From Pelagibius marinus (GTDB lineage Bacteria; Pseudomonadota; Alphaproteobacteria; Kiloniellales; Kiloniellaceae), in assembly GCF_014925385.1 (NCBI RefSeq), contig NZ_JACSDK010000011.1:57537-121536 (forward strand): a DNA stretch of 64,000 nucleotides, in the 5' to 3' direction. The notes beneath the pieces are model-generated. The model was not told the origin of the DNA and did not search any database. It saw only the letters and a list, made by a program, of their open reading frames with translations. The translations under genes and the position numbers were made by a program. This document shows positions 1-9,700 of the stretch, one piece after another; position 1 is the stretch's first letter; the number at the start of each line of letters is the position of its first letter.

Positions 1-1
1 G

Positions 2-565
2 CGATCGGGCACGGCCGCCGCCTTCCGCGACCCCGCGGTACGGGACACCATATCGCAGGCGCGGGGCGGAATTGTCGTTACCGTCTTTCATTGGGCCGGC
101 CCGGAGCATCAGTTTGTCGCCGTTCCCTGGAGGCGGCTGCAAAGCCGGGAATCGATGGATGCCTTCGCGGATGAGGTCGCGCGAATGCCACGAAGGAGCT
201 TCCGCGGCAGCACGACGATCCATGCCGCCCTGGCCTTCGCCTACCGCCTGTTCGACAGCTCTCCCGTCATGGGAAGACGGCGGGTCATCGACCTTGCGGG
301 CAATGGAGAGGCGGACAATCTTCCCCCGACCCTGGCGGTGCGCGACGACATTGTCGCGGGCGGCGTCGTCATCAACGGGCTGGCCATCGAGGAGTTGAAG
401 GCCGACCTGACGTCCTTCTTCCGGGCCCACGTGATCGGCGGGCCCGGCGCCTTTGTCGAGACGGCCTGGGACTTTGACGATTTCGCCCGTGCCATGCGGC
501 TGAAGCTGCTGCGGGAGATCGGCGACCAGCAGATCAGCCGGATGGAAATGACGACGACTCCTTAG
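2..565 (+). CDS. DUF1194 (VWA-like) protein, 3' part only
   Basis: The reading frame is open from the first bases of the window to a TAG at 563-565, so the gene begins upstream and only about 187 C-terminal residues are visible. The visible protein carries the features of DUF1194 proteins, a von Willebrand A-like family of unknown function found mainly in alphaproteobacteria: an early AFRDPAV segment, VTVFHWAGPEHQ, a GSTTIHAALAFA stretch, RRVIDLAGNGEADN and a late GVVINGLAIE, then a terminal FARAMRLKLLREI helix. The N-terminal part, where a signal peptide and the first metal-binding aspartates would lie, is outside the window. The first internal ATG (155) is not the real start, because family-like sequence continues upstream of it. 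Family assignment is by recognition of these motifs. Confidence 0.75.
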   Translation, partial: RSGTAAAFRDPAVRDTISQARGGIVVTVFHWAGPEHQFVAVPWRRLQSRESMDAFADEVARMPRRSFRGSTTIHAALAFAYRLFDSSPVMGRRRVIDLAGNGEADNLPPTLAVRDDIVAGGVVINGLAIEELKADLTSFFRAHVIGGPGAFVETAWDFDDFARAMRLKLLREIGDQQISRMEMTTTP

Positions 566-643
566 GCCGGAGACGACGCATCCCCTTGCCAGGAGGCCGG
601 GGCTTGGGCACTCTCGTGGACCCCCCTGCCAACCGCGAAAGCC

Positions 644-1696
644 ATGGCCATGCGCGCGCTCGTAGTTCACGCCCCCAAGGATCTTCGCGCCGACGACTGG
701 CGCGAGGAAGCCCCGGGCCCCGGCCAGGTGCTGCTGCGCACCGCTGCCGGCGGCATCTGCGGCTCCGACCTGCACTACTATAACCACGGCGGCTTCGGGC
801 CGGTGCGCCTGAAGGAGCCCATGGTGCTGGGCCACGAGGTCTCCGGCCGCGTCGCCGAACTGGGCCCGGGCGTGGCCGATATGGTTCCTGGGGGCCTTGA
901 GGTGGGCGATCTGGTGGCGGTCAACCCCTCGCGGCCCTGCGGCAAGTGCCGCTACTGCCTGGAAGGGGCGCCGAACCACTGCCTCGACATGCGCTTCTAC
1001 GGCTCGGCCATGCCTTTCCCCCACATCCAGGGCGCCTTCCGCGAGGCGCTGCTGGTCGATGCGAGCCAATGCGTGAAGGCCGAAGGGGTGAGCCCCGGCG
1101 AGGCCGCCATGGCCGAGCCCCTGTCGGTCGCCCTGCACGCCACCCGGCGGGCCGGACCGCTGCTGGGCAAGCGGGTGCTGGTGACCGGCTGCGGGCCCAT
1201 CGGGGTACTGGCCATCCTGGCCGCGCGGCGCGCCGGGGCGGCGGAGATCGTCGCCACCGACATCGAGGACCAGCCGCTGGTCCATGCGGCCAGGGCCGGG
1301 GCCGAGCGCACCATCAACGTCGTCAAGGAACAGGACGCCCTTGCCGCCTACGGTGCCGACAAGGGCACCTTCGACGTGCTCTACGAGGCCTCGGGCGCCC
1401 AGGCGGCTCTGGTGGCGGGCCTGGGCGCGCTGCGACCACGCGGCGTGGTGGTGCAGCTGGGCATGGGCGGCGACATGACGCTGCCGATGATGCAGATCAC
1501 CGGCAAGGAGCTGGAGCTGCGCGGTTCCTTCCGCTTCCACGAGGAGTTCGCCCTGGCGGTGGAGATGATCGCCAAGGGCCTCATCGACGTGAAGCCGCTG
1601 ATCACCCACACATTGAAGTTCGACGACGCGGTGGCCGCTTTCGAGCTGGCCGGCGACCGCAGCCAGGTGATGAAGGCCCAGATCGCCTTCAACTGA
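644..1696 (+). CDS. idnD: L-idonate 5-dehydrogenase, zinc MDR family
   Basis: A 350-aa zinc-dependent medium-chain dehydrogenase that should oxidise L-idonate at C5 to 5-keto-D-gluconate with NAD(P). The catalytic-zinc site is seen in GGICGSDLHYY and GHEVSG, and the structural zinc ligands in CGKCRYCLEGAPNHC. The Rossmann motif is VTGCGPIG at about residues 179-186. Stretches such as DMRFYGSAMPFPH, ELRGSFRFHEEF and VQLGMGG match IdnD much better than sorbitol or threonine dehydrogenases. Length is typical. The ATG at 644 starts directly at the conserved N-terminus; an in-frame ATG lies two codons later at 650. No gluconate kinase or 5-keto-gluconate reductase is adjacent, so the pathway context is missing here. 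A related polyol dehydrogenase specificity cannot be excluded. Confidence 0.85.
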   Translation: MAMRALVVHAPKDLRADDWREEAPGPGQVLLRTAAGGICGSDLHYYNHGGFGPVRLKEPMVLGHEVSGRVAELGPGVADMVPGGLEVGDLVAVNPSRPCGKCRYCLEGAPNHCLDMRFYGSAMPFPHIQGAFREALLVDASQCVKAEGVSPGEAAMAEPLSVALHATRRAGPLLGKRVLVTGCGPIGVLAILAARRAGAAEIVATDIEDQPLVHAARAGAERTINVVKEQDALAAYGADKGTFDVLYEASGAQAALVAGLGALRPRGVVVQLGMGGDMTLPMMQITGKELELRGSFRFHEEFALAVEMIAKGLIDVKPLITHTLKFDDAVAAFELAGDRSQVMKAQIAFN

Positions 1697-1749
1697 ACAC
1701 CTTCAATTGACAGCTTTCTGGCAAGGCCGTGATGAGAGAGGAAAAGAGA

Positions 1750-2307
1750 ATGCTGCTGCTGCGCGCTTTCGCGGTGCTCTGTGTTTTCGTGCTTTTCGGT
1801 GGATCCTCGCAGGCGGCGGAGCTGGAGCGGCCCGAGGGCGCGGTGGTGGTGACCGTCGCCGGGGCCATCGAAAACACCAACCGGCCGGCCTTCGACGCGA
1901 ACAAGGACTTCTTTCTGAAGTACCACGAGCGCAGCTTCGAGAAGGCGGTCGAATTCGACACGGCCATGCTGGCGGCCCTGGGCATGCACGCGGTCGAGAT
2001 CAACCTCGACGCCTGGCCGGAGCCCGTCTACGTCCAGGGGCCCTACCTGCGCGACCTGGTGGGTGCGGTCGGCGGTGCCGGCAAGACCGTCACCCTGGTG
2101 GCGCTGGACGGCTACGCCAGCGAGATTTCCTGGGACGACCTGCAGGGCCTGGACTGGGTCGTCGGCCTCCGCCAGGACGGCAGGCCCCTGGGCCTGGGAC
2201 AGCGCGGCCCGCTCTGGGTTGTCTACACCTATCCCGATGGCCGGGCGCTGACCGCCGACGACGAGCTGCGCTGGCCCTGGGCGACCTTCTACATCGAGAT
2301 CAAGTAG
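1750..2307 (+). CDS. Secreted molybdopterin-oxidoreductase-like protein
   Basis: A small exported protein of about 185 aa. The ATG at 1750 is preferred over a GTG at 1729 because it places the hydrophobic signal peptide (MLLLRAFAVLCVFVLFGG, cleavage probably after SSQA) at the very N-terminus and has purine-rich sequence upstream. The mature part contains YVQGPYLRDLVGAVG, TLVALDGYASEISWDDL and a C-terminal LRWPWATFYIEIK. These resemble the small stand-alone versions of the sulfite-oxidase (SUOX) molybdopterin-binding fold, which often keep the fold without the cofactor cysteine, and I see no cysteine in the mature part. It is therefore likely a non-catalytic or accessory relative. The start lies about 50 bp after idnD; co-transcription is possible but unsupported. 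Confidence 0.6.
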   Translation: MLLLRAFAVLCVFVLFGGSSQAAELERPEGAVVVTVAGAIENTNRPAFDANKDFFLKYHERSFEKAVEFDTAMLAALGMHAVEINLDAWPEPVYVQGPYLRDLVGAVGGAGKTVTLVALDGYASEISWDDLQGLDWVVGLRQDGRPLGLGQRGPLWVVYTYPDGRALTADDELRWPWATFYIEIK

Positions 2308-2387
2308 GCCTCTTTCACGAAACCTTCATGCCGCCAGGGACGTCGGCGGTGCTTTAGTGCGCCTCTTCACTTGTCCGGAAGACCGCT

Positions 2388-2999
2388 ATGTCCACCATCA
2401 CCACCCCTGAAGAACTGGAAGCAATCTATGGCCGGCCCGGCGAGGCCTCGCTGGTCAAGGAGGCCGACCGCATCACGCCGCAGTACCGCCGCTTCATCGA
2501 GGCCTCGCCCTTCGTTGCCCTGGCGACCAGCGGTCCCGGCGGCCTCGACTGCTCGCCGCGCGGCGAGCTGGGCGGCGTGCTGCACATCGAGGACGAGAAG
2601 ACGCTGATGCTGCCGGACCGGCGCGGCAACAACCGCATCGATTCCCTGAGGAACGTGCTGCACGACCCGCGCGTCGCCCTGCTGTTCCTGGTGCCCGGCT
2701 CGGGCTCCACCATCCGCGTCAACGGCCGCGCCGTGATCAGCGTCGATCCGGCCCTGCTGGATCGTTTCACAGCGCAGGGCAAGGCGCCGCGCAGCGTGCT
2801 GGTGATCACGGTGGAGACGGTGTTTTTCCAGTGCGCCCGGGCCATCCTGCGCTCGGAGCTGTGGCACCCAGAGCGCCACGTCGACCCCAGGTCCCTGCCG
2901 ACCCCCGGCCAGATCCTCGCCGCCCAGAGCGAAGACCGCGTCGGCGGCGCCGCCTACGACGAGGAATGGCCGGCGCGGGCGCAGAAGACGCTGTGGTAA
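2388..2999 (+). CDS. PPOX-type FMN flavoprotein (MSMEG_1061-like)
   Basis: A 203-aa cytoplasmic protein of the pyridoxamine 5'-phosphate oxidase split-barrel superfamily. FASPFVALATSGPGGLDCSPRG-like sequence at about residues 41-62, LMLPDRRGNNRIDSLRN and VALLFLVPGSGSTIRVNGRA are the classic FMN-binding strands of the MSMEG_1061 subgroup; a C-terminal QCARAILRSELW motif completes the family pattern. Members bind FMN or F420 and reduce small substrates, but the physiological substrate is generally unknown. The ATG at 2388 follows an 80-bp gap after the previous gene and is the first in-frame start. It appears to be a single-gene unit, with the lipoprotein gene beginning 77 bp downstream. Confidence 0.8.
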   Translation: MSTITTPEELEAIYGRPGEASLVKEADRITPQYRRFIEASPFVALATSGPGGLDCSPRGELGGVLHIEDEKTLMLPDRRGNNRIDSLRNVLHDPRVALLFLVPGSGSTIRVNGRAVISVDPALLDRFTAQGKAPRSVLVITVETVFFQCARAILRSELWHPERHVDPRSLPTPGQILAAQSEDRVGGAAYDEEWPARAQKTLW

Positions 3000-3076
3000 C
3001 GGCCCCGCCGTAGTTCCGCCGCATTCTCCCGGCAAGGTAGCGACGTTCTGAAGCCGCCAGCCGTTGCGGGGGATAC

Positions 3077-3796
3077 ATGCTGCGCTTCTTCGTTTTCGCT
3101 GTAATCCTCGCGGGGATCACCGCCTGCGTCCAGCGTCCCACGACGGTGCATAAGCTCTTCGGCGGCAAGCTCGAGGTGTCGATCCCCAACAGCTATTCGC
3201 TCTACGAGCGCCCGCAGTTCCGCGACCTCCCCGAAGATGCGCCGGAGAGGCGGCAGGTGGAGTTTGTCCGCTTTGGTGGCAACGAGGCACTTCGTCGGAA
3301 ATTCCCAGATCATCCCTTCGGCGAAACATTTCTCGACGGCTTTGCCGGCAAGGACGTGCAAGCGAATATACTGGTCTTTATCGTCGAGCTGATACCGGAA
3401 GGCGAGCCGGGTGAGTGGGAGGACCGCAGCCAGGCCTTGGTCGTGCCGCGCAACGCCACGGCTCGGGCTGTTCACGAACATTTCTGCAGGAGCTTTGCTG
3501 GCTATTGGGGGGAGTCCGGATTTTCCCTGTTCGATTCGAAACTGGGAATCGGACATTGTGTGAACTATGCCGGCGCTTTCGTCAGCGCTTTCGAGCGATG
3601 GGTCGGAGACACGCTTGTGGTTGTGACCGGGTTGGATTTTGTCGAGGCGCTGATCTTCGAGAAGAAGGGACCCGGAGCAGCTTTCCTCCAGATGCCCCCG
3701 GAAGAGAAGTGGCGGAAATTCCGGGATGCGAGCAACGCCGATGTAGCTGAGCAGGTTCTGCTCAGCGCGAAAATACACGACAATCCTGATCCCTAG
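3077..3796 (+). CDS. Predicted lipoprotein of unknown function
   Basis: A 239-aa protein I do not recognise. It starts MLRFFVFAVILAGITACVQRP: a short hydrophobic signal sequence followed by a lipobox-like ITAC, so Cys17 should be lipidated and the protein membrane-anchored, probably periplasmic. The remainder is soluble and mixed alpha/beta, with CRSFAGYWGESGF and LGIGHCVNYAGAF as the most distinctive segments and three further cysteines or near-cysteine motifs that could form a disulfide. The stop codon overlaps the stop codon of the convergent giant protease gene: both genes end in the same CTAG palindrome (3793-3796). Codon use is less extreme in G/C third positions than in its neighbours. 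Confidence 0.6.
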   Translation: MLRFFVFAVILAGITACVQRPTTVHKLFGGKLEVSIPNSYSLYERPQFRDLPEDAPERRQVEFVRFGGNEALRRKFPDHPFGETFLDGFAGKDVQANILVFIVELIPEGEPGEWEDRSQALVVPRNATARAVHEHFCRSFAGYWGESGFSLFDSKLGIGHCVNYAGAFVSAFERWVGDTLVVVTGLDFVEALIFEKKGPGAAFLQMPPEEKWRKFRDASNADVAEQVLLSAKIHDNPDP

Positions 3797-6700
3797 AACC
3801 CCGTCGTCGCCAACAGTTCCGTCTCGGAGAGACCCAGGGGCTGGGCTTCGGCCCCGCCGCCGGTGACCAGGCCCGCCGGGGCCGCCTCGCTGCCGCCGGC
3901 CGGGGGCGTGCCGATCACCAGGACGTCGTCGATGGTGATCTCGGTGTACTCGTCGGACCAGGTCTTCTTGCTGTTGTAGCCGCCGATGGCCAGGCTGTGG
4001 TCGCCAGCCGCCAGGCTGCCCAGGTCCAGCGCCGCCGCCTGCAGACCTGTCGTCTGGTCGGGGCCGCCGTTGCCGTCGCCGAAGAGTTCGTCCACGGTGA
4101 TCGGCGCACCGCCGTCAATGCTGACCAGAACCTGGCTGTACTCGTCGGCCTCGTACTGGGTGGAGATCAGCAGCTCGTAGCTGAAGGTCAGGTAGACGTC
4201 CATATCGGCCGCCAGGGAGAAGTCGATCTCCCAGGCGCCGGACATGTCGGTTACCGTGCTGTTGCTGCCCGCGCCGAGGTCGATGGTAAGGGCGCCGCCG
4301 GACCAGTTGCCGTCCGCGTCGGACTGGGAGGCCGGTCCGCCGAAGACGCCGTCGCTGTAGACGAAGCCCCCCGTATCGCCGCCGGCATTGAAGTCGGCCT
4401 CGACCAGGGTCACCGGCCCGGTCGGCTCGGGATCGTCGTTCAGGATCGTGCCGCCGGCGGAGGCGCCGGTGATCTCGCCGCCCACAGCCGGGTTGGAGAG
4501 GATCACGGTGAAACCCTCGTCGGCCTCGAAGTCGGTGTCGCCGACGACCTCGATGGAGATCGTCGCTTCGCTCACGCCGGGGGTGTCGAAGATGATGCTG
4601 CCGCCGGGCAGCAGGCCGCCCAGGAAGTCGTCCGCGTCGGCCGCGGCGCCGCCGGAGCCGACGACGGTGAAATCGACACTCCCGTTCTGCACCAGGTCGC
4701 CGCTACGGGTCACGGTGAAGGTGAAGATCGTGGTGCCGGCGTCGCCCTCGCTCAGCACCGCGTTGTCGGCGGCGATGGCGTAGCTGGTGTCGATGGGCTC
4801 GGGCGGCGCGGTCGGCGTGGCCGTCGCCGTCACGTCGTCGATGGTGAGGTCGGTGAACTCGTCGGACCAGGTTTTCTTGTTGTTGAAGCCGCCGATGGTC
4901 AGGCTGTGGTCGCCGGCCGCCAGGACGCCGAGCACCGCGCTGAAGGTCTGCGGGCCGGTGCTCTGCGCGCCGCCGCCGTTGCCGTTGCCGGTCAGGCTGT
5001 CGACCAGGATCGGCGCGCCGCCGTCGATGCTGACCAGCAGCTGGCTGTACTCGTCCGCCTCGTACTGCTCCGACTGGGTCAGCTCGTAGAGGAAGGACAG
5101 CGAGACCTCGCTTTCCGTGTCCAGGGTGAAGCTGGTGGTCCAGCCGCCGGACATGTCGGTGACCGTGGTGTTGCTGCCGCCGCCGAGATCGACCCGCAGC
5201 GCGCCGCTGTCCCAGCTGCCGTCGGCGTCGCCCCCGGCCGAGCCGCCGAAGCTGTTGTCCGCGTAGGTGAAACTGCCGCTGTCGCTGTCGAAGCTCTCGT
5301 CGATGACGGTGACGGGCCCCACCGGCGGCGTGTCGTCGTTCAGGATGGTGCCCTCGGCGCTGGCGGTGGTGATGGCGGAACCCGCCGAAGAGTTCGAGAG
5401 GGTGACGGTGAAGGTCTCGTCTGCCTCGAAGTCGGTATCGCCTGCAACGTTGACGTTGACGGTCTTGCTGACCTCGCCGGCGGCGAAGTTCACCGTGCCG
5501 CCGGGCAGGCTGCCGCCGAAGTCGGCGCTGTTGACATCGCTGCCGCTGACCGCCCAGTCGACGGACTCGGCCCCCGAAGTGTCGCCGGAACGGGTGACGG
5601 TGAAGCTATAGGCCGTCGTGCCGGCGTCGCCCTCGGCCTTGACCGCGTCTTCGGCGGCGATGGCGAGGACGGTCGGCGGCGGGGCGCTGTCGTCGTTCAA
5701 AATGGTGCCCTCGGCGCTGACGGAGATGATCTGCGCGCCTGCCGAAGGATTGGAAAGCCGGATCCAAATCAGCTCGTCCGCTTCGATGTCGGTGTCGCCG
5801 ACGACCTGCAGCGTAATGAGCTTGCTGGTCTCTCCGGCGGCGAAGCTCACGGTGCCGCTCGGCAAGACGCCCCCGAGGAAATCGTCTGCGCCGGCCTCCA
5901 GCGCCGTGGTGGGCGCCTGCACGGCGTAGTCGACGGAATCGGCCCCGGAGGTGTCGCCCGAGCGCGTCACGGTGAAGGTGAAGGCGGTAGTGCCGGCATC
6001 GCCTTCGGCCTTGACCGCGTCCTCGGCGGCCAGGGCGAAGAAGGTCGACGGCGGGGCCGGGTCGTCGTTGAGGATGGTGCCGCCGGCGCTCGGTGTGGTG
6101 ATTTCGGAGCCCGCCGAGGGGTTGGAGAGGGTGACGGTGAAGTCCTCGTCGGCCTCGAAATCCGTGTCGCCGGCCACGTTGACAGTGATCGTCTTGCTGG
6201 CCTCGCCGGCGGCGAAGCTTACGGTGCCGCTCGGCAGGTTGCCGCCGAGGAAGTCGCTGCCGTCGGCCTCGCTGCTGGTGACTGTCCAATCGACGGAACC
6301 GGCCCCGGAAAAATCGCCGGAGCGGCTCACGGTGAAGGTAAAGGCGGTGCTGCTGGCATCGCCCTCGGCCTTGACCGCATCCTCGGCGGCCAGGGCGAAG
6401 AAGGTCGACGGCGGGGCCGGGTCGTCGTTGAGGATGGTGCCGTCGGCGGTTGCGATGGTGATTTCGGAGCCCGCCGAGGGGTTGGAGAGGGTAACGGTGA
6501 AGACCTCGTCGCCCTCGAAGTCGGTATCGCCGGCGACGTTGACGGTGATCGTCTTGCTGACCTCGCCGGCGGCGAAGCCCACGGTGCCGCTCGGCAGGCT
6601 GCCGCCGAAGTCGGCGCCGTCCACGGCCGCGCCGCTCACCGCCCAATCGACGGAACCGGCCCCGGAAGTGTCGCCGGAGCGGGTCACGGTGAAGGTGAAG

Positions 6701-9700
6701 GCGGTGCTGCCGGCATCGCCCTCGGCCTTGACCGCGTCCTCGGCGGCGATGGCGAAGGAGGTTGCCACCGGCTGTGGGAAATCACCCGTGACCACTACGT
6801 TGTCGAAGAAGATCTCGCTCTCTTCGTTGATCGCGTCCTTGTGGTTGAGATACCCACCGAGAACCAGAGTGTGATAGCCTTCCTCCAGCACTCCCAGGCT
6901 GACCTGATAGGTCGTCGGGTCAACGAAGTCGTTGTCGGAGCTGCCGCTGTCGCCATCCAGCTGGTCAACCAGCTGAACGGGCCCACCGTCGATGTTGAAC
7001 AGCAGCTGTGTGAACTCGCCGGTGTCCATTTCGCCCGACTGCGCCATCCGATAATCGAAGGTGAGCGTGACCTCCATCGCCTCAGGCACGTAGAAATCGT
7101 TCTTCCAACCGCCGGAGGCGCCGTTCACCTCGTTGTTGTCGACGCCGCCCAGCCAAATCCGGAGGTCCTCGCCGGTATAGTTACCATGGACATAGTTTGA
7201 GCCGCCGGAAATACCCAAGGCGCCGTCGAAATAGTTGAAGCCGTCCATGCCTCCGGAGCCGGTATTGAAATCGGCTTCCAGGAGTACGGCGCTCTCACCG
7301 GGCGGCGGCGCATCGTCGTTGAAGATGGTCCCCCGGGCAGAGTCCAGGGCAACATCAAGGCCATCCGAGGGGTTGGTCAACGTAATACCGAATTCCTCGT
7401 TGCTTTCGAAATCCGTATCGCCGGCAACCTCGATTGTGATGGTCTTGAAGGTTTCGCCCTCGGCGAAGAAAACCGTTCCGCTCGGCAGCACGCCGCCGGG
7501 GAAATCGGAGGCGTCGGCCGTCCTTGCGGACACATAGTAATCGACAGAGCCTGCCGGGTGATAGTCACCCCTCCGCTCAATGCCGAAGGTGAAGGTAGTG
7601 GTGTCAGCGTCGCCTTCCTCATGGGCTGGATCGGTGGCACGGATCCAGAGGAAGGAGGTCGGCGGGCCGCCAATGTCATCGTTGATGATCGTAGCGTTGG
7701 CGACGCCCAACAATATCTCGCTGCCGGAAGAGGGGTTTTCAAGCAAAACGGAGAAGTCTTCGCTGTATTCGGCGACACTGTCGCCTTGAACGTAGATGGT
7801 CAGCGTCTTGCTCGTTTGATTGGCGAGGAAGCTTAGGGTGCCGCTGGGCAAAGTCCCCCCGACAAAGTCGCTTCCATCGACGTCTGAACCGATGACGGAA
7901 TAGTCTATTGAGCCTGCGGCGCTCACGTCGCCGATGCGTGAGACGGTAAATGTGAAGGGAGTGGACCCGGAGTTGCCTTCAGATTTTGAAGTGCCGTTGG
8001 CCACGATTGCGAAATATGTGTCTCCCGGCGGCAGGCCGTCGTCGTTAAGAATGGTGCCTGTGGCGGATGCAACATCGATCCCGGCATCAGGCGACGGGTT
8101 CGAAAGGCTGACAATGAAATCCTCACTATTTTCAACCTGGGTGTCGCCCGCGACGGAGATCGAGATGGTGCGGCTGGTAATGCCCGGCGAGAAAGCAAGA
8201 GTGCCGCTCGGCTCATAGTAGAAGTCCTCAGCGTCAGCGGGCCCGCCCGTTACGGCATAGTCGACATATTCGAGAGATGATGTATCGCCGCTCCGGGTCA
8301 CAGTGAAGGTGAAGGTGTTGAGGCCCGCGTTGCCCTCGACCTTGACGGCATTCGTCGCGGCAATGGAAAAGTACGAATCTGGAACCCAAACGTCGTCATT
8401 CAGGATGGTGGCGCTGGCGGTCGCGGTCGTAATCGAGGCATTGAACGAGGGATTGACGAGCTCAAGTGCAAAGTTCTCGTCACGTTCACCGTCGGTGTCG
8501 CCATTGACTTCCAGCGTGATCGTCTTACTCGTTTCTCCCGGGTCGAAGTAGATCGTCTGGGCCTGTGTCGGCAAGTTGGCAAAGTCATCTCGCGTGGCAT
8601 CGAGCGATTGGGACGAGCTCGAAAAGCGGTAGTCCACGGACCCGCTGCTCGTGGTGTCGCCGCTCCTCGTTACCTCGAATGTAAAGGGCGTCGTGCCGGA
8701 GCTGCCTTCGGCCTTGACCGCATCGGTAGCCGCAATGGCAAAGCTTGAAATGCCTGGTGCCGCATCATCGTTCTGGATAATTCCGACGGCTTGGCTGTCA
8801 AGCACGCGCGTGTCGCCCTCATCGGCGTAGATCCGGATGACGAAGTCCTCGAAGAGTTCGAAAAGCGTGTCGCCGGAGACCTCAACGCTGACGGTCTTGC
8901 TGGTCTCGCCATCGGCGAACACTACGGTCCCTGCTGGCAGGATGTCGCCGGCGAAATCGTTGGCTTCGACGTCGCCGTAGAACTGCTTGTCGTAGACTTG
9001 GTAGTGAACGGTTGTCGTACCCTCGGCCGCGCCGCCACGTGTGATCTCGAAGGTGAAGGTCGTGGCGCCCGCGTCACCCTCTGCCTTGACGGCATCCAGC
9101 GGAGCGATTGACAGGGTGTTCAGCAGCGGCGGCGGGTCGTCGTTGAAGATGCCCCCGACCGCATTGTTGTTCAGCAGGAACCAGTCGCCTGACGTATCGA
9201 CAATCGTAACGGAGAACTCCTCTAGCGCCTCCTCAGTACGGTCGCCCACGGTATAGAGGGAGAAGGTCTTGGATTCATCGCCCGCCAGGAAGTAGATCCG
9301 CCCCTGCGGGAGGAAGCCACCGACGAAGTCATCCGGGTCCGCAGGATCGGCCCCGTAACCCGAAACGGCGTAGTCGACCCAACCGGCTTCGCTCAAGTCA
9401 CCGGAGCGTGTGATCTCAACTTTGTGCTCAACGAGGCCTGAGTTCCCCTCTGGCGTCCAGCCGCTCGAAACTTCAATGGACAGCGCAACCGAGGCGGAAA
9501 TCGGGTCATCATTGACGATTGTCCCGGTGCCGTAGTTGTAGTTGAAGACTGTCGTTGGCGTCTGAGGGAAGAGGTCGACCTGAAACGTCTCGTCCATCTC
9601 GAGGGTAGTGTCGCCGGCTATCTCGATGCGGAGAATTGTCTTGATCTCTCCTGGAGCAAAGGAGATCGTGCCGCTGGGAAAAACGCCCCCGGGAAAGTCT

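Noticed and set aside
5330..6760. Evenly spaced repeats that might be taken for a CRISPR-like array
   Set aside because: Period of about 360 bp, in frame, coding for protein repeats; no short repeat-spacer structure and no cas genes.
3997..7200. 1067-codon open frame on the + strand opposite the giant protease
   Set aside because: It is a frame complementary to G/C-biased repeats; its sequence is a repetitive Gly/Asp/Val/Ala mirror of the Calx-beta repeats with no domain and no ribosome site.
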